A stretch of DNA of 64,000 nt from Vibrio profundi (GCF_005281835.1 NZ_RZIS01000002.1:372001-436000), one strand, 5' to 3'; positions 1 through 9,404 are shown, counted from the first letter of the stretch. Notes: generated by a model not told the origin, from the letters alone. Program-made: numbers and translations.

Positions 1-32
1 TTTATAGCGCTCTTTCTTAATTAGGTACGTTT

Positions 33-1403
33 ATGCTGTCTATCTTTGATATTTACAAAATTGGGGTTGGCCCTTCGAGCTCACACACCAATGGCCCAAT
101 GATTGCGGGTTATGAGTTCACACGTTTAGTTGAACCTCATATCGCGAAGGTTACCCGTGTTCAGGTTGATTTATATGGATCTTTGTCGTTAACGGGAATT
201 GGTCACCATACCGATCGTGCGACCATTCTTGGTTTGCTGGGCAATAAGCCAGATACCATAAAAATCACCAGTGCCAACCAAGCGATGCGCAAAGCGATAG
301 AAGAGCACAAACTTGCAATTGCGGGCCATCATGAAATCGAATTTGATTATCAAACCGATATGTTATTCCACAAAGATAACTTACCTCTGCATGAGAATGG
401 GATGACAATCACCGCGTTTGATGACCAAGGTAAGACACTGGGCTTTGAAACCTATTATTCGATTGGCGGCGGATTTATTGCCACCGAAGCGCAGCTAAAA
501 AATGGCAGCGACGAGACGACCGTGGAGGTCGCACACCCATTCAAAAGCGCTGACGAAATGCTAAAAAAAGCGGAAAAGCATGGCATGAGTTTGGGTGGTT
601 TGGTACTTCAAAATGAACAGTCATTTCAAGATATGGCTGTGATAGATGAAAAAGCAGAGCAGATTTGGCGCGTGATGTCGCGTTGTATGGAGCGTGGCTT
701 TGAAACTGAAGGCATTTTAGATGGTGGCTTGAACGTTACACGCCGTGCCCCGAACCTGCTCAAAAAATTGGAAGCGAATGCCGCTGTAGAAAGCGATCCA
801 ATGGAAATCATGGATTGGATTAATCTATTCGCGTTTGCGGTGAGTGAAGAAAACGCGGCTGGCGGTCAAGTGGTGACCTCGCCAACAAATGGCGCGGCGG
901 GCGTTATCCCAGCTGTGTTGATGTATTACCACCGCTTCATCAAAGAGCTCGATGTTAAACAGTTAAAAGACTTCTTAGCGGTATCAGGCGCGATTGGTAT
1001 TTTGTATAAAACCAATGCGTCAATCTCTGGTGCAGAGGTGGGCTGCCAAGGTGAGGTTGGCGTTTCATCTTCCATGGCGGCTGCAGGCTTAACGGCGCTT
1101 CGAGGTGGCAGTAATGAACAAATTTGTATCGCGGCAGAAATAGCGATGGAGCACTCACTCGGCATGACATGTGACCCGATTGGTGGGTTAGTTCAGGTGC
1201 CTTGTATTGAACGTAACGCGATGGGCGCGGTGAAAGCCATTAATGCGTCTCGTATGGCGTTAAAGCGCAATAGTAAGTGTCTTATCTCGTTGGATAAAGT
1301 GATCGCGACGATGTACCAAACGGGTAAGGACATGAACAAGAAATATCGAGAGACGTCTTTGGGCGGGTTAGCTCTTGTGCATTTAGCGCCCCCTTGTGAA
1401 TAG
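33..1403 (+). CDS. sdaA: L-serine ammonia-lyase (L-serine deaminase), iron-sulfur dependent
   Basis: Converts L-serine to pyruvate and ammonia in the cytoplasm using a [4Fe-4S] cluster. The 456-residue length matches the single-chain bacterial enzyme, with the N-terminal beta domain opening on the typical SIFDIYKIGVGPSSSHT signature and the C-terminal alpha domain holding the conserved cysteines (around residue 365, in MTCDP, and in VQVPCIERNAMG) expected to bind the cluster. The ATG follows a TAGGT-like stretch, and an intrinsic terminator lies about 50 bases downstream, so the gene seems to end its transcription unit. Upstream sequence is cut by the window edge, so a co-transcribed partner such as a serine transporter cannot be excluded. 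The family assignment is secure; sdaA versus sdaB naming follows convention only. Confidence 0.95.
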   Translation: MLSIFDIYKIGVGPSSSHTNGPMIAGYEFTRLVEPHIAKVTRVQVDLYGSLSLTGIGHHTDRATILGLLGNKPDTIKITSANQAMRKAIEEHKLAIAGHHEIEFDYQTDMLFHKDNLPLHENGMTITAFDDQGKTLGFETYYSIGGGFIATEAQLKNGSDETTVEVAHPFKSADEMLKKAEKHGMSLGGLVLQNEQSFQDMAVIDEKAEQIWRVMSRCMERGFETEGILDGGLNVTRRAPNLLKKLEANAAVESDPMEIMDWINLFAFAVSEENAAGGQVVTSPTNGAAGVIPAVLMYYHRFIKELDVKQLKDFLAVSGAIGILYKTNASISGAEVGCQGEVGVSSSMAAAGLTALRGGSNEQICIAAEIAMEHSLGMTCDPIGGLVQVPCIERNAMGAVKAINASRMALKRNSKCLISLDKVIATMYQTGKDMNKKYRETSLGGLALVHLAPPCE

Positions 1404-1450
1404 CAAGCACGCTTGCTTCGTTAATTCGTTTGAATGCTAATCTGAAATGA

Positions 1451-1479
1451 ATAAGCCCCATGTTGGGGCTTATTTTTTA
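1451..1479 (+). terminator. Intrinsic terminator of sdaA
   Basis: A 10-bp perfect stem (ATAAGCCCCA / TGGGGCTTAT) with a 3-base loop is followed by a run of T. It lies between sdaA and the convergent SHOCT gene. Confidence 0.85.
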
Positions 1480-1555
1480 GGAGCATATTTGAGCGAGGGG
1501 GCGCTCAAGAGCTTGTTAGTTGATGGGGGGAGTTGTTAATTCTCGTATCGCTGCT

Positions 1556-1759
1556 TTAAAGGTTCTTTTTAATTTCATTCAATTCATCAGCGGTGATCGC
1601 GCCGCTTGCATAGCGTTTCTTCGCGACTTCTGCGGCAGATTCAGGCTTATCATCCGATTTCGCCCCTTTAAATGCGCTGACAATCAGGTAGATGATTAAA
1701 CCCCAAAACAGTGCCATAGAAATCGGCATCATCCAGCTACATTCATGAAAACCATACAT
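1556..1759 (-). CDS. Small SHOCT-domain membrane protein, predicted copper-induced
   Basis: A 67-residue protein with one hydrophobic segment (about residues 11-31) and a C-terminal SHOCT motif (AKKRYASGAITADELNEI), a short helical module often found at the end of small membrane proteins. The ATG has a good Shine-Dalgarno sequence (GAGGTAAG, 4 bases before). About 90 bases upstream on the same strand is a CueR-type promoter (1847-1877), so it is inferred to be induced by copper with copA. Its N-terminus has a His and Cys (GFHECSW) that could bind metal, but no function is established. SHOCT proteins of this shape occur near heavy-metal genes; the exact role here is unknown. Confidence 0.75.
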   Translation of the reverse strand: MYGFHECSWMMPISMALFWGLIIYLIVSAFKGAKSDDKPESAAEVAKKRYASGAITADELNEIKKNL

Positions 1760-1846
1760 ATTCTTACCTCACATTATCATTGATGGTTGGGGCATTTAAC
1801 GCTTGGTGTTAATCCGTTCACGTTTATGCCTAAAGAGACAAAAGAA

Positions 1847-1877
1847 ATCTTGAAGCCTCCTGTTACTGGAAGGTCAA
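1847..1877 (-). promoter_or_regulatory. CueR-type promoter driving the SHOCT gene
   Basis: Read on the minus strand: -35 TTGACC (1872-1877), a 19-bp spacer with an interrupted dyad beginning CCTTCC and ending GGAGGCT, and -10 CAAGAT (1847-1852). The overlong 19-bp spacer and the CCTTCC/GGAAGG-type dyad are hallmarks of MerR-family copper promoters. The first 12 bases are the same as in the other two copies in this window. Inferred target: the SHOCT gene starting at 1759. Confidence 0.7.
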
Positions 1878-1936
1878 TAGGCTTTTCATAACGAGTTTGG
1901 TGAGGATAAAACTTACAAAAAAGGCCGGGCTTGAGC

Positions 1937-1967
1937 TTGACCTTCCAGTGGTGGGAAGCCTTAGGTT
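1937..1967 (+). promoter_or_regulatory. CueR-type promoter of copA-cueR
   Basis: -35 TTGACC (1937-1942), a 19-bp spacer carrying the dyad CCTTCC-N7-GGAAGC, and -10 TAGGTT (1962-1967). This matches the architecture of the known CueR-activated copA promoter. Predicted transcription start near 1974, leaving a short leader before the ribosome site at 1987-1992. Confidence 0.8.
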
Positions 1968-1999
1968 GAGCCAAACGATTGAAACCTTAGGTGACTATT

Positions 2000-4210
2000 A
2001 TGAGTAACCAGATCCAGTTAAACCTCACGATTAATGGAATGAATTGTGGCAGTTGCGCCAGTAAAATTGTCGCAATGCTAGAAGCCCAAACGGGCGTATC
2101 GTCCGCCAATATCAACTTTGCAACTAGCTCAGGAAAGGTGCAAATCAACCCTCTGTCGGTTTCTGAAACTCAAGTGAAAGAGTGGATTACCGAATTGGGC
2201 TATCAGGCTGAATCTACCCCCCCGAATCGTTCGACTTCTCGTGAAAAATCCCCAACAGAAAACAGTGAGAAGAATAAAGAACGTAAAGAAATGGCGCAGC
2301 TTGTCGTGGCAGCGGTACTTTGTCTCCCTTTGTTATTCGGCATGGTTGGCATGTTTACTGGTAATGCTTCATGGCATGTTTCACCAGGTTTGGAATGGTT
2401 ACTGGCGACACCGATTCAGTTTATCTTGGGCTACCGTTTCTATCATGGCGCGTGGCAGCAGCTGAAACGCGGCAGTGCCAACATGGATACCTTAGTTTCA
2501 ATAGGCACGAGCGCCGCGTACTTCTACAGCGTGTATATCGTATTGAGCATGGGCGAACACGCCAAAGGCCACCTGTACTTTGAAGCCAGCGCGCTGATCA
2601 TTACCTTAGTGTCTTTAGGTAAATGGCTTGAACTGAGAGCAAAACGTAACGCGACATCGGCGATTTCTGAGCTTATGAACTTGAGGCCAGATACAGCACT
2701 GGTTTGGCGCGAAGAGCAATGGGTGTCACTCGATATAGAAGACGTATTCCTCGGTGATAAAGTGCAAATCAAAGCGGGTGAAAAAATCCCAGCGGATGGG
2801 CAAATAGTGCGCGGCCAGACCGAGGTCGATGAATCTCTGCTAACAGGGGAAAGTGAACCTGTGGTCAAGCAGGTTGAGGATTGGGTGACGGCTGGCAGCA
2901 TTAATACCACTGGCGTGATTGAAGTGGAAGTCACGGCGCTAGCGGAAAACTCACGACTATCGAAAATTATAGAGTTGGTGGAAAACGCGCAAATGGGTAA
3001 AGCGCCGTTTCAGCAGTTAGTTGATAAAATAAGTTGCGTATTTGTGCCAGTCGTCCTCTTTATTGCCACGGTTACCTTTGTCACTTGGTATTGGGTTACT
3101 GGTGATTTTGAAGCAGCGTTGATCAGCTCTGTCACTGTGTTGGTTATTGCGTGCCCTTGTGCATTGGGTTTGGCGACTCCAGCCGCTTTGGTTGCGGGGA
3201 CGGGGTCGGCGGCAAAGCGCGGGATATTGATTCGAGATATCGAAAGCCTGCAAAAAACACATAAGATTCAACATATTGCTTTTGATAAAACAGGAACTCT
3301 GACGCAAGGTAAACCTGAGTTGGTTGTCTTTGAAGCAATCGGTAGCGATTACGACTCGGCATTAGAAAAAGCCGCCAGCTTGCAAAGTGTTAGTGAACAC
3401 CCTTTAGCTAAAGCGGTATTGAAAAAGGCGAGCGAACGTCAAATTGATCCGACTCAAGCGCAGGATGTTCAGGTATTCCCAGGTGAGGGGCTGATAGGCC
3501 TTTATCAAGGGCAGCAGGTTGCGCTTGGTAACGCGAATTTGCTAGCTCGGTTGGGCGTAGATGCAAATGAAATGGAAAGCCAAGTGGTATCGCATAAAGA
3601 AGCGGGCTACAGCTTGTCGTATTTGGTGGTTGATGAGGTGGTGCAGGCGATTTTAGCATTCACTGATCCATTAAAGCCTAACGCAAAGTTAGCGATAGAA
3701 GCGCTACAAAATGAAGGGATCAGCTGTTCCATTTTAAGTGGCGATCAGGAAGTGGCAGTGCAAAAAGTCGCAAAAACGCTCAACATAGACATGGCTTACG
3801 CGCAATTAACCCCACGGCAGAAACTCGATAAGCTGTCGGAGCTGAGAGAATTGTACCCTAATGGTGTGGCGATGATCGGTGATGGTATTAACGATGCACC
3901 GGCACTCGCGATTGCAGATGTGAGTATTGCCATGGGATCAGGCACCGATGTTGCAATGGAAACCGCTAATATTACATTGATGTCGAGCCAACCAGAGCGC
4001 ATTATTGATGCGGTATCCGTGTCTAAAAAAACGTGGTCGAAAATAAAACAGAATCTATTCTGGGCATTTGCTTTCAATACGTTAGGCATCCCGCTTGCCG
4101 CGTTCGGTTACTTAAGTCCAGCGCTTGCTGGCGCGGCGATGGCGTTTTCTAGCATCGCAGTACTACTTAATTCATTAAGCCTTAAATATTGGAGAGGGCG
4201 TCATGTTTAA
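2000..4210 (+). CDS. copA: Copper-exporting P1B-type ATPase
   Basis: Pumps Cu(I) out of the cytoplasm across the inner membrane at the expense of ATP. One N-terminal metal-binding domain carries GMNCGSC (Cys16 and Cys19), followed by paired transmembrane helices, the actuator motif TGES, the Cu-binding CPC motif (about 385-387), the phosphorylation motif DKTGT (Asp near 429) and the hinge GDGINDAP. At 736 residues with a single metal-binding domain it is shorter than the two-domain E. coli protein. I chose the ATG at 2000 over the GTG at 1991 because AGGTG (1988-1992) then serves as the ribosome site. It overlaps the start of cueR by 8 bases, so the two are translationally linked and both would be induced by copper. 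Confidence 0.95.
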   Translation: MSNQIQLNLTINGMNCGSCASKIVAMLEAQTGVSSANINFATSSGKVQINPLSVSETQVKEWITELGYQAESTPPNRSTSREKSPTENSEKNKERKEMAQLVVAAVLCLPLLFGMVGMFTGNASWHVSPGLEWLLATPIQFILGYRFYHGAWQQLKRGSANMDTLVSIGTSAAYFYSVYIVLSMGEHAKGHLYFEASALIITLVSLGKWLELRAKRNATSAISELMNLRPDTALVWREEQWVSLDIEDVFLGDKVQIKAGEKIPADGQIVRGQTEVDESLLTGESEPVVKQVEDWVTAGSINTTGVIEVEVTALAENSRLSKIIELVENAQMGKAPFQQLVDKISCVFVPVVLFIATVTFVTWYWVTGDFEAALISSVTVLVIACPCALGLATPAALVAGTGSAAKRGILIRDIESLQKTHKIQHIAFDKTGTLTQGKPELVVFEAIGSDYDSALEKAASLQSVSEHPLAKAVLKKASERQIDPTQAQDVQVFPGEGLIGLYQGQQVALGNANLLARLGVDANEMESQVVSHKEAGYSLSYLVVDEVVQAILAFTDPLKPNAKLAIEALQNEGISCSILSGDQEVAVQKVAKTLNIDMAYAQLTPRQKLDKLSELRELYPNGVAMIGDGINDAPALAIADVSIAMGSGTDVAMETANITLMSSQPERIIDAVSVSKKTWSKIKQNLFWAFAFNTLGIPLAAFGYLSPALAGAAMAFSSIAVLLNSLSLKYWRGRHV

Positions 4211-4595
4211 TATTAGTCAGGTAGCCAAACAAACTGGCTTATCGAGCAAGACGATTCGCTATTACGAAAGTATCAAGCTAATTACGACACCGCCTCGGTC
4301 TGATAATGGGTATCGATTTTTCACTCAAATCATTGTCGATGAGCTGCACTTTATCGTGAAGGCCAAACAGTCAGGCTTTAATCTGGATGAAACTAGACAA
4401 CTGTTGGATTTACAACGTAATGAAAGCCGTTCGAGTGGTGAAGTAAAAGCGTTGACGCTGCAAAAAATTTCGGAAATTGAATTCAAAATGGCGCAGCTCG
4501 ACTCGATGCTGACGGCTCTGAAAGGGCTAGCCAATAAGTGCCAAGGTGGGGAATCGCCTGATTGCCCAATTGTGAAATCGTTATCACAAAACTAG
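4203..4595 (+). CDS. cueR: Copper-responsive MerR-family activator
   Basis: A 130-residue MerR-type regulator with the N-terminal winged helix (residues 1-70, opening MFNISQVAKQTGLSSKTIRYY), a dimerisation helix, and the C-terminal metal loop with two cysteines spaced C-x7-C (Cys113 and Cys121). This is the Cu(I)/Ag(I)/Au(I) pattern of CueR and differs from the Zn or Hg regulators. GGAG sits 8 bases before the ATG, inside copA. It is the last gene of the copA operon, so it would be autoregulated through the promoter at 1937. Three promoters of matching design within 3 kb suggest it governs a local copper regulon. An intrinsic terminator follows. Confidence 0.93.
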   Translation: MFNISQVAKQTGLSSKTIRYYESIKLITTPPRSDNGYRFFTQIIVDELHFIVKAKQSGFNLDETRQLLDLQRNESRSSGEVKALTLQKISEIEFKMAQLDSMLTALKGLANKCQGGESPDCPIVKSLSQN

Positions 4596-4652
4596 CACGT
4601 TACTTTTAAGAGCGAGTTGCAGGGCTTTCTAGCTGATTTTGCCGCTTCAAAT

Positions 4653-4690
4653 AAAAAGAGCATAAGGCGTTATCCTTATGCTCTTTTTTG
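4653..4690 (+). terminator. Intrinsic terminator after cueR
   Basis: A 14-bp stem (AAAAAGAGCATAAG / CTTATGCTCTTTTT) with an 8-base loop ends in a T run. The symmetric A and T tracts could also stop transcripts arriving from the convergent gene at 4776. Confidence 0.9.
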
Positions 4691-4775
4691 TGTTTATCAG
4701 TAGGCTTGGACTGCCTTGATTGGTGATGATGTAATGCCTATTGAGGCGCTTTGGTAACTAAGTATTAGCGGCAGA

Positions 4776-5006
4776 TTAGCTTAGCGGCTTTTCTTTCGCT
4801 TCTGCCGTTGCATCTTGCTCTGTTGGTGTTTGCTCTTTACAGCCCATCATTTTCATCATGACGATCATCATTACGCCACAGAGTACTAAATGGACGGCGA
4901 CACTGCTCACCGCCGCTAAAGTGAAGTTACCTGCTAGCACAAAGAATAGGATTGGAACAGCAAGGCATAAGGCGCAGATAATTTTACAAAGCTTTTTATT
5001 GTTCAT
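4776..5006 (-). CDS. Small methionine-rich membrane protein, predicted copper-induced
   Basis: A 76-residue protein with two predicted membrane helices (about residues 8-28 and 33-52), the second running into MMIVMMKMMGC, a cluster of Met and Cys that could ligate Cu(I). The tail is hydrophilic (TPTEQDATAEAKEK). It is preceded by a CueR-type promoter whose predicted start lies about 37 bases before the ATG, so copper induction is a direct inference from sequence. No clear Shine-Dalgarno precedes the ATG. I do not recognise a named family; a role in copper handling or chaperoning at the inner membrane is a guess from the Met-rich segment and the regulation. Confidence 0.7.
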   Translation of the reverse strand: MNNKKLCKIICALCLAVPILFFVLAGNFTLAAVSSVAVHLVLCGVMMIVMMKMMGCKEQTPTEQDATAEAKEKPLS

Positions 5007-5049
5007 TTAGAAATACCAAATTGAGTGATAGGAGTGGTTAAGTGGGCGT

Positions 5050-5080
5050 AGCGTAAGGATTCCCCTAGCTGGAAGGTCAA
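5050..5080 (-). promoter_or_regulatory. CueR-type promoter driving the Met-rich small protein
   Basis: Minus strand: -35 TTGACC (5075-5080), 19-bp spacer with the dyad CCTTCC-N7-GGAATC, -10 TACGCT (5050-5055). It shares the first 13 bases (TTGACCTTCCAGC against TTGACCTTCCAGT) with the other two copies apart from the last base. Target: the gene starting at 5006. Confidence 0.75.
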
Positions 5081-5247
5081 TGCTTTCTGGAGAATTAATT
5101 GAAGTGAATTCTGCGGGTACTGCGTTTCACGAGTTTTGTTCTGCGGATATGGCTTTATAGAAAAGTAAGAGGAGCGATATTTCGCTCCTCATTGTCTTAA
5201 TGTGAGGTCGAGAAGTGACTAACAATGCCTGCCAGCTCGCTCAATCT

Positions 5248-6801
5248 CTAAACAGTAAACTGGGAAATCGCCGACTTTAGGTCGTTAGATTGCGATTTTA
5301 CCTGTGAAGACGATTGCGCGTTATCTGATGCTCCATTTGCGTTCATTTCGGTTAAATCGCGAATCGCATTCACGTTCTGCGCGACTTCTGCACATACCAT
5401 GTTTTGTTCTTCAATAGCAGAAGCGATTTGGGTACTGCTGTCTAGAATTTGCTGCATTTCACCCATAATCGATTGGATTTGGTGGTGTGCCGAGTTGGCG
5501 GTTTCGACACTGTGATTCCCTTTTTCACTACACTGAGCCATGGTTGAGACAACCGCTTGGGTTTGTGCTTGAACAGAGTTGATGATGTTGGATATTTCTT
5601 CCGTTGATTTTTGAGTACGACTTGCCAAAGTTCGAACTTCATCTGCGACCACCGCAAAACCTCTGCCTTGTTCTCCTGCCCTTGCGGCCTCGATGGCTGC
5701 ATTCAGGGCAAGTAAATTGGTTTGTTCTGCAATATCTTGGATCACGCTGATCACAGAGTTAATGTCCTCTGACAAGGCTGAGAGTTTGGTTACTTCACTG
5801 CTGGCGCTGTTGAGATCAGAGGAAAGCGAGTCGACGGTGTCTCTGGTGTTACCAATTTCTTGTAACCCTTGCTGAGCGATACCAAAGCTCTTCTGAGTAT
5901 TGGTGGCGGCGTATTCAGTGGTGGTGGAGACTTCTTTAATGGTTTCACCCATTTCGGTGATTGCGGTGGCTAGGCTATCGGTTTCGATACGTTGCTGAGA
6001 TAAAGATTGCTCGGACTTAACACTGTTGGATTGCAACTGTTCTGATACATCACTAAGCCCATACACACTGCCTTGAACTTGGCTGACTAAGCCTTGAATA
6101 CTGGATAGTAGTGTATTTAATTGATTCGCAATTTCCGCCAATTCATCATTATTTTCGGAGTTCGCTCTTAAGGTTAAATTGTGGTTGGTGGCGATGTCCG
6201 ACATGGTGGTATTGAGCTGTGAGATGCTTTTTTGAATATTCGCTGTGATGTAGTAAGTCAGCGCTATTAATACTAAACCGACAAGGGTCAGTGAACTAAG
6301 TATGAAGGTATTGATGAGGTTTTGTGCGGCTTCGATCTCCTCATCCATTTTATCTTCGACTTTGTGGAAGATCTTAAATATATCGTTGAACAGGTAATCC
6401 ATTTCCGCTTTGAGTTCTTTATCATGCGCGGGATCTTGTCCGTAGTTTCCTGCTAATTCATGAAAATCTTTTCTGTATATCGAAATTTCTTCCTTGAGCT
6501 TTGGTAACTCTTTTATGGCAATTTTGAGCGTTTTTAAGTCCATTTGTAGCAATTTAGAGAGGCTCTGAAAGTGCTGATACTCTTTAGTGAATTTGGTGAC
6601 AAGGGCAGGGTCTGGCGAGCGGATGAACTCTAGCTCATAGCGGTTTAACTCTAGCAGAGAAATTTCTAAATCCTTGACTTCAATAAGCGTTTTTTCAAGC
6701 TTAATGAGTTTGAGGTTACTGATTTCAGTGATCGTAACAATGGCAACGAGAGCAATGAGGGATAAACCACCCAAGCCAAATAATTTATGTTTAATTTTCA
6801 T
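5248..6801 (-). CDS. Methyl-accepting chemotaxis protein
   Basis: A 517-residue chemoreceptor. Order: N-terminal membrane helix (about 10-28), a helical periplasmic sensor of about 135 residues, a second membrane helix (about 167-187), HAMP (about 188-245), and the cytoplasmic signalling hairpin with the conserved tip ([35 protein letters not shown]). It senses an unknown ligand outside the inner membrane and controls CheA at the pole. The sensor is rich in charged residues and helical, like four-helix-bundle or HBM-type domains, but I cannot assign a ligand. It stands alone, with about 365 bases of non-coding DNA upstream. Confidence 0.93.
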   Translation of the reverse strand: MKIKHKLFGLGGLSLIALVAIVTITEISNLKLIKLEKTLIEVKDLEISLLELNRYELEFIRSPDPALVTKFTKEYQHFQSLSKLLQMDLKTLKIAIKELPKLKEEISIYRKDFHELAGNYGQDPAHDKELKAEMDYLFNDIFKIFHKVEDKMDEEIEAAQNLINTFILSSLTLVGLVLIALTYYITANIQKSISQLNTTMSDIATNHNLTLRANSENNDELAEIANQLNTLLSSIQGLVSQVQGSVYGLSDVSEQLQSNSVKSEQSLSQQRIETDSLATAITEMGETIKEVSTTTEYAATNTQKSFGIAQQGLQEIGNTRDTVDSLSSDLNSASSEVTKLSALSEDINSVISVIQDIAEQTNLLALNAAIEAARAGEQGRGFAVVADEVRTLASRTQKSTEEISNIINSVQAQTQAVVSTMAQCSEKGNHSVETANSAHHQIQSIMGEMQQILDSSTQIASAIEEQNMVCAEVAQNVNAIRDLTEMNANGASDNAQSSSQVKSQSNDLKSAISQFTV

Positions 6802-7166
6802 AACAGCTTACCCGATATATCTCTATTGAGTTGGTAAAAAGCCTAATAGTTATAATGGCTGACTTTATATCGATACACTGACGTAATTTTAATTATATGT
6901 TATGCATGAGTTTGCGTTTGGCTTTTAAATAAGGTCTGACCTGTGCGTGTTAAATTAGTAAAGTCTTAATTATAAATATATTACTTAGCTGATTAGTGTT
7001 TCTTTGAATAAGGTGACATTTGCAGAGGCCTGCTATTCAAAATAGCAGGCCAAATAATTGTGTGGGTGATATCTCTGTGTCGTCAACGCTCTAAATCGAT
7101 GTTAGATGTTCAAAATAGGCTGGTTAGCACTAGAGTGCTTGCTAACTATCAGCATGCTTACCTTTG
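6802..7166. other. Non-coding stretch with two hairpins
   Basis: No convincing gene. It is AT-rich near the chemoreceptor start (6830-7010), presumably its promoter. A perfect 11-bp stem, GGCCTGCTATT / AATAGCAGGCC with a 3-base loop, lies at 7027-7051, and a second inverted repeat (GTTAGC...GCTAAC, with AGCACT-AG-AGTGCT inside) lies near 7120-7145, just past the histidine kinase stop. Neither has a clear T run on the minus strand, so they are only possible factor-assisted ends for the kinase operon. Confidence 0.6.
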
Positions 7167-9395
7167 CTAACTACTTACCTCAGCCGATTCTGGCGCTTTC
7201 AGGGGTAAGTTGAGAGTAAAACAGCAGCCTTCATTTTGCTCACTCTCGACCTTGATATCCCCTCCAAGGATGCCAGTAACTAAGTTGTAGACGATGTTTA
7301 GCCCCAAGCCAGAGCCACCTTGCCCCAAGCGAGTGGTGTAAAAAGGGTCGAACACTTTATTGATATTGTCTGCCGAAATCCCTTGGCCGTTATCGGAGAC
7401 CGCTATTTGCGCGGTTTGGTCGTTAAGCAGAGAACATTCGATCACGACGACACGTTCAGTTTGTTCTGAGAAAGCATGAGTGAGCGCGTTGGAAAGCAAG
7501 TTCATCAGCACTTGTGTGAGCGGCCCAGGGTAACTGTCCATTGCGATGGATTGATCGTATTTATCTTCGAGTTGGATGCTATGTCGTGACAGGTTTGGTG
7601 ACATCGTTAGCCTTAGCTCATGGAGGATTTCAGGTAAGTTAAACTCGCGACGCTGGTAACTTGATTGGTCGACGGCGACTTGCTTAAAGCTTGAGATAAG
7701 CTCAGCCGCGCGCTGTAAGCTTTTCTCAATACTTGCGGTAGATTCGGTGCTTTGCTCGATATATTCATCCAGCACGGAGCGTCTTAGCCCTTGATTGATC
7801 GACTCAACAAACGATTGATTAAAGTCTTTTAAGCTACTCGCGACGACTAAGGCATTGCCAATTGGGGTGTTAAGCTCGTGAGCGACACCTGCAACTAATG
7901 AGCCTAAGCCTGAGAGCTTTTCGGATCGAACCAACTCGTCTTGGGTGGCTTTCAATACTTCTAGGGCATCTTTAAGCTCTTGCGTGCGCTCTTCCACTCG
8001 CTGTTCTAATTCGTAGTTTTGTTTTTGAATGGTTTCTAGATAGTCGCGCCTATCTTGTTCAGTGGTGGCGGCCTTTTCGAACCAATAGAGCCATCTCGCT
8101 GGAATATTCGGTAGGGTTAAATCGGTTTTAGAAGGCAGTTCTTCAACAAACTGAGCAAGTCTTAACGCAGGCTGGCTGAAGTTCCAATGTTGGTAAAGCA
8201 CGACGAAGAGTAGCAAGGCTGCAAATAGGGCACCCATAATCAGGTAGGGCAAAATCGCGCTTAAGATATAGCGATTGAGCTCGTCATCGGTGATCTCTAG
8301 TACCAGCTGCCACGGAGTGTCTTGCAGTTGGTAAGCGATCCAATAGCCGGCCGAAGTACGTTGTAATGTCCCGGTTTCTGCTTGATGTGCTTCACCCACT
8401 TTAACCAATGACAGTATTGCTTGTTGGGTAACCGATTCGGTTTTTCCTGCTAGGCCTCCCCAGCTATCCCCTACCACTAAACCTTGCGCATCAACTAATA
8501 CTAAGTGGCCAATTTCAGGTGGACGCTTGGTTAGGATCTTGTCGAGAACGTTTAAAGTAATGTCGGTCCCAACACCGCCAATAAAGGTGTCGTCGTGATA
8601 AACCGGAGACACCAAGGACACCATCATGCCTTTACCGCCCGCGTCAATGTATGGAGTGGTCCATACTTTTTGTCTTTTTGGGTTATTGGCTGGGTTGAGT
8701 AATTGCAGTGGAAAGGTGCCGCCTGCTTCATAAATGACTTTGATTGCATCATCCATGTTATCGGTTTGGGTGGCCGCGAATAAATCTTTGTAGCTCAGCC
8801 AAGGGTAAAGTTGGGTGAGCACTTTGTTGGCATCGTAGTAATAGCTCCACTGGAAGTCGTCATGTTGTTTATGAGTGGCGACCACTTCTGGCAGCATGGT
8901 GAGAAGTGCGGCGACGTCGACGGTGTAATCACGAGCCTCAGATTCGACTAACAGCTGGCCGATTTTCTGTTTCACGTCTGGCGGGAAATTTTCCCACGGA
9001 GCTGTGTCTGGAGAACCTTGTGATTGCTGCTCAAGAAACTTGAGTGCTTGCTTCCCTGCCGCCAGTTGCGGGAATTGGTAAGCTGTTTCGATGGAATCCC
9101 GCATTTTGTTAACGTGATTTAATGAAACCGAAATGGTCTGGGTTAACGAAAGCATGGTTTCGAAACCTTGGTGGCTGGCTTCATTGATCACTTGTGACTG
9201 GATTTGCTTACTAAGGTAATAAGCGTTGCCCAAAGTGAGCAGCACAATGAGCAAGAGACCGCCGTAAATCATGTAACGATAGCGCCTAATCAATACAATT
9301 GAGCTCAGTTGAGAGCCTGACGGTTCGTTATGTTGAGGGGAATCTGTTTGATTATCTTGATTGGTATTGGTTGGTTCATTCATCGGACTACCCAT
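7167..9395 (-). CDS. Cache-domain sensor histidine kinase
   Basis: A 742-residue membrane kinase. After a polar leader there is one membrane helix (about 38-58), a large periplasmic double-Cache-type sensor (about 60-375), a second membrane helix (about 383-405), a coiled coil (EQRVEERTQELKDALEVLKA), the phosphoacceptor box VAGVAHELNTPIGNA and an HATPase domain (NLLSNALTHAF, DNGQGI, GGSGLGLNIVYNLV). There is no receiver domain, so the response regulator encoded 9 bases upstream (9405-11618) is the likely partner. ATG at 9395 has no Shine-Dalgarno; ATG at 9383 is preceded by GGATGGG and is a good alternative. Cache domains bind small molecules such as amino or organic acids; the ligand here is unknown. 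Confidence 0.9.
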   Translation of the reverse strand: MGSPMNEPTNTNQDNQTDSPQHNEPSGSQLSSIVLIRRYRYMIYGGLLLIVLLTLGNAYYLSKQIQSQVINEASHQGFETMLSLTQTISVSLNHVNKMRDSIETAYQFPQLAAGKQALKFLEQQSQGSPDTAPWENFPPDVKQKIGQLLVESEARDYTVDVAALLTMLPEVVATHKQHDDFQWSYYYDANKVLTQLYPWLSYKDLFAATQTDNMDDAIKVIYEAGGTFPLQLLNPANNPKRQKVWTTPYIDAGGKGMMVSLVSPVYHDDTFIGGVGTDITLNVLDKILTKRPPEIGHLVLVDAQGLVVGDSWGGLAGKTESVTQQAILSLVKVGEAHQAETGTLQRTSAGYWIAYQLQDTPWQLVLEITDDELNRYILSAILPYLIMGALFAALLLFVVLYQHWNFSQPALRLAQFVEELPSKTDLTLPNIPARWLYWFEKAATTEQDRRDYLETIQKQNYELEQRVEERTQELKDALEVLKATQDELVRSEKLSGLGSLVAGVAHELNTPIGNALVVASSLKDFNQSFVESINQGLRRSVLDEYIEQSTESTASIEKSLQRAAELISSFKQVAVDQSSYQRREFNLPEILHELRLTMSPNLSRHSIQLEDKYDQSIAMDSYPGPLTQVLMNLLSNALTHAFSEQTERVVVIECSLLNDQTAQIAVSDNGQGISADNINKVFDPFYTTRLGQGGSGLGLNIVYNLVTGILGGDIKVESEQNEGCCFTLNLPLKAPESAEVSS

Positions 9396-9404
9396 CCGTT
9401 GTGG

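Noticed and set aside
926..1170. Overlapping minus-strand frames inside sdaA
   Set aside because: Antisense shadows of a well-conserved gene with no ribosome site or recognisable protein pattern.
1777..1974. 65-codon minus-strand frame covering the copper promoters
   Set aside because: It overlaps two CueR-type promoter elements and lacks any domain; more likely regulatory DNA.
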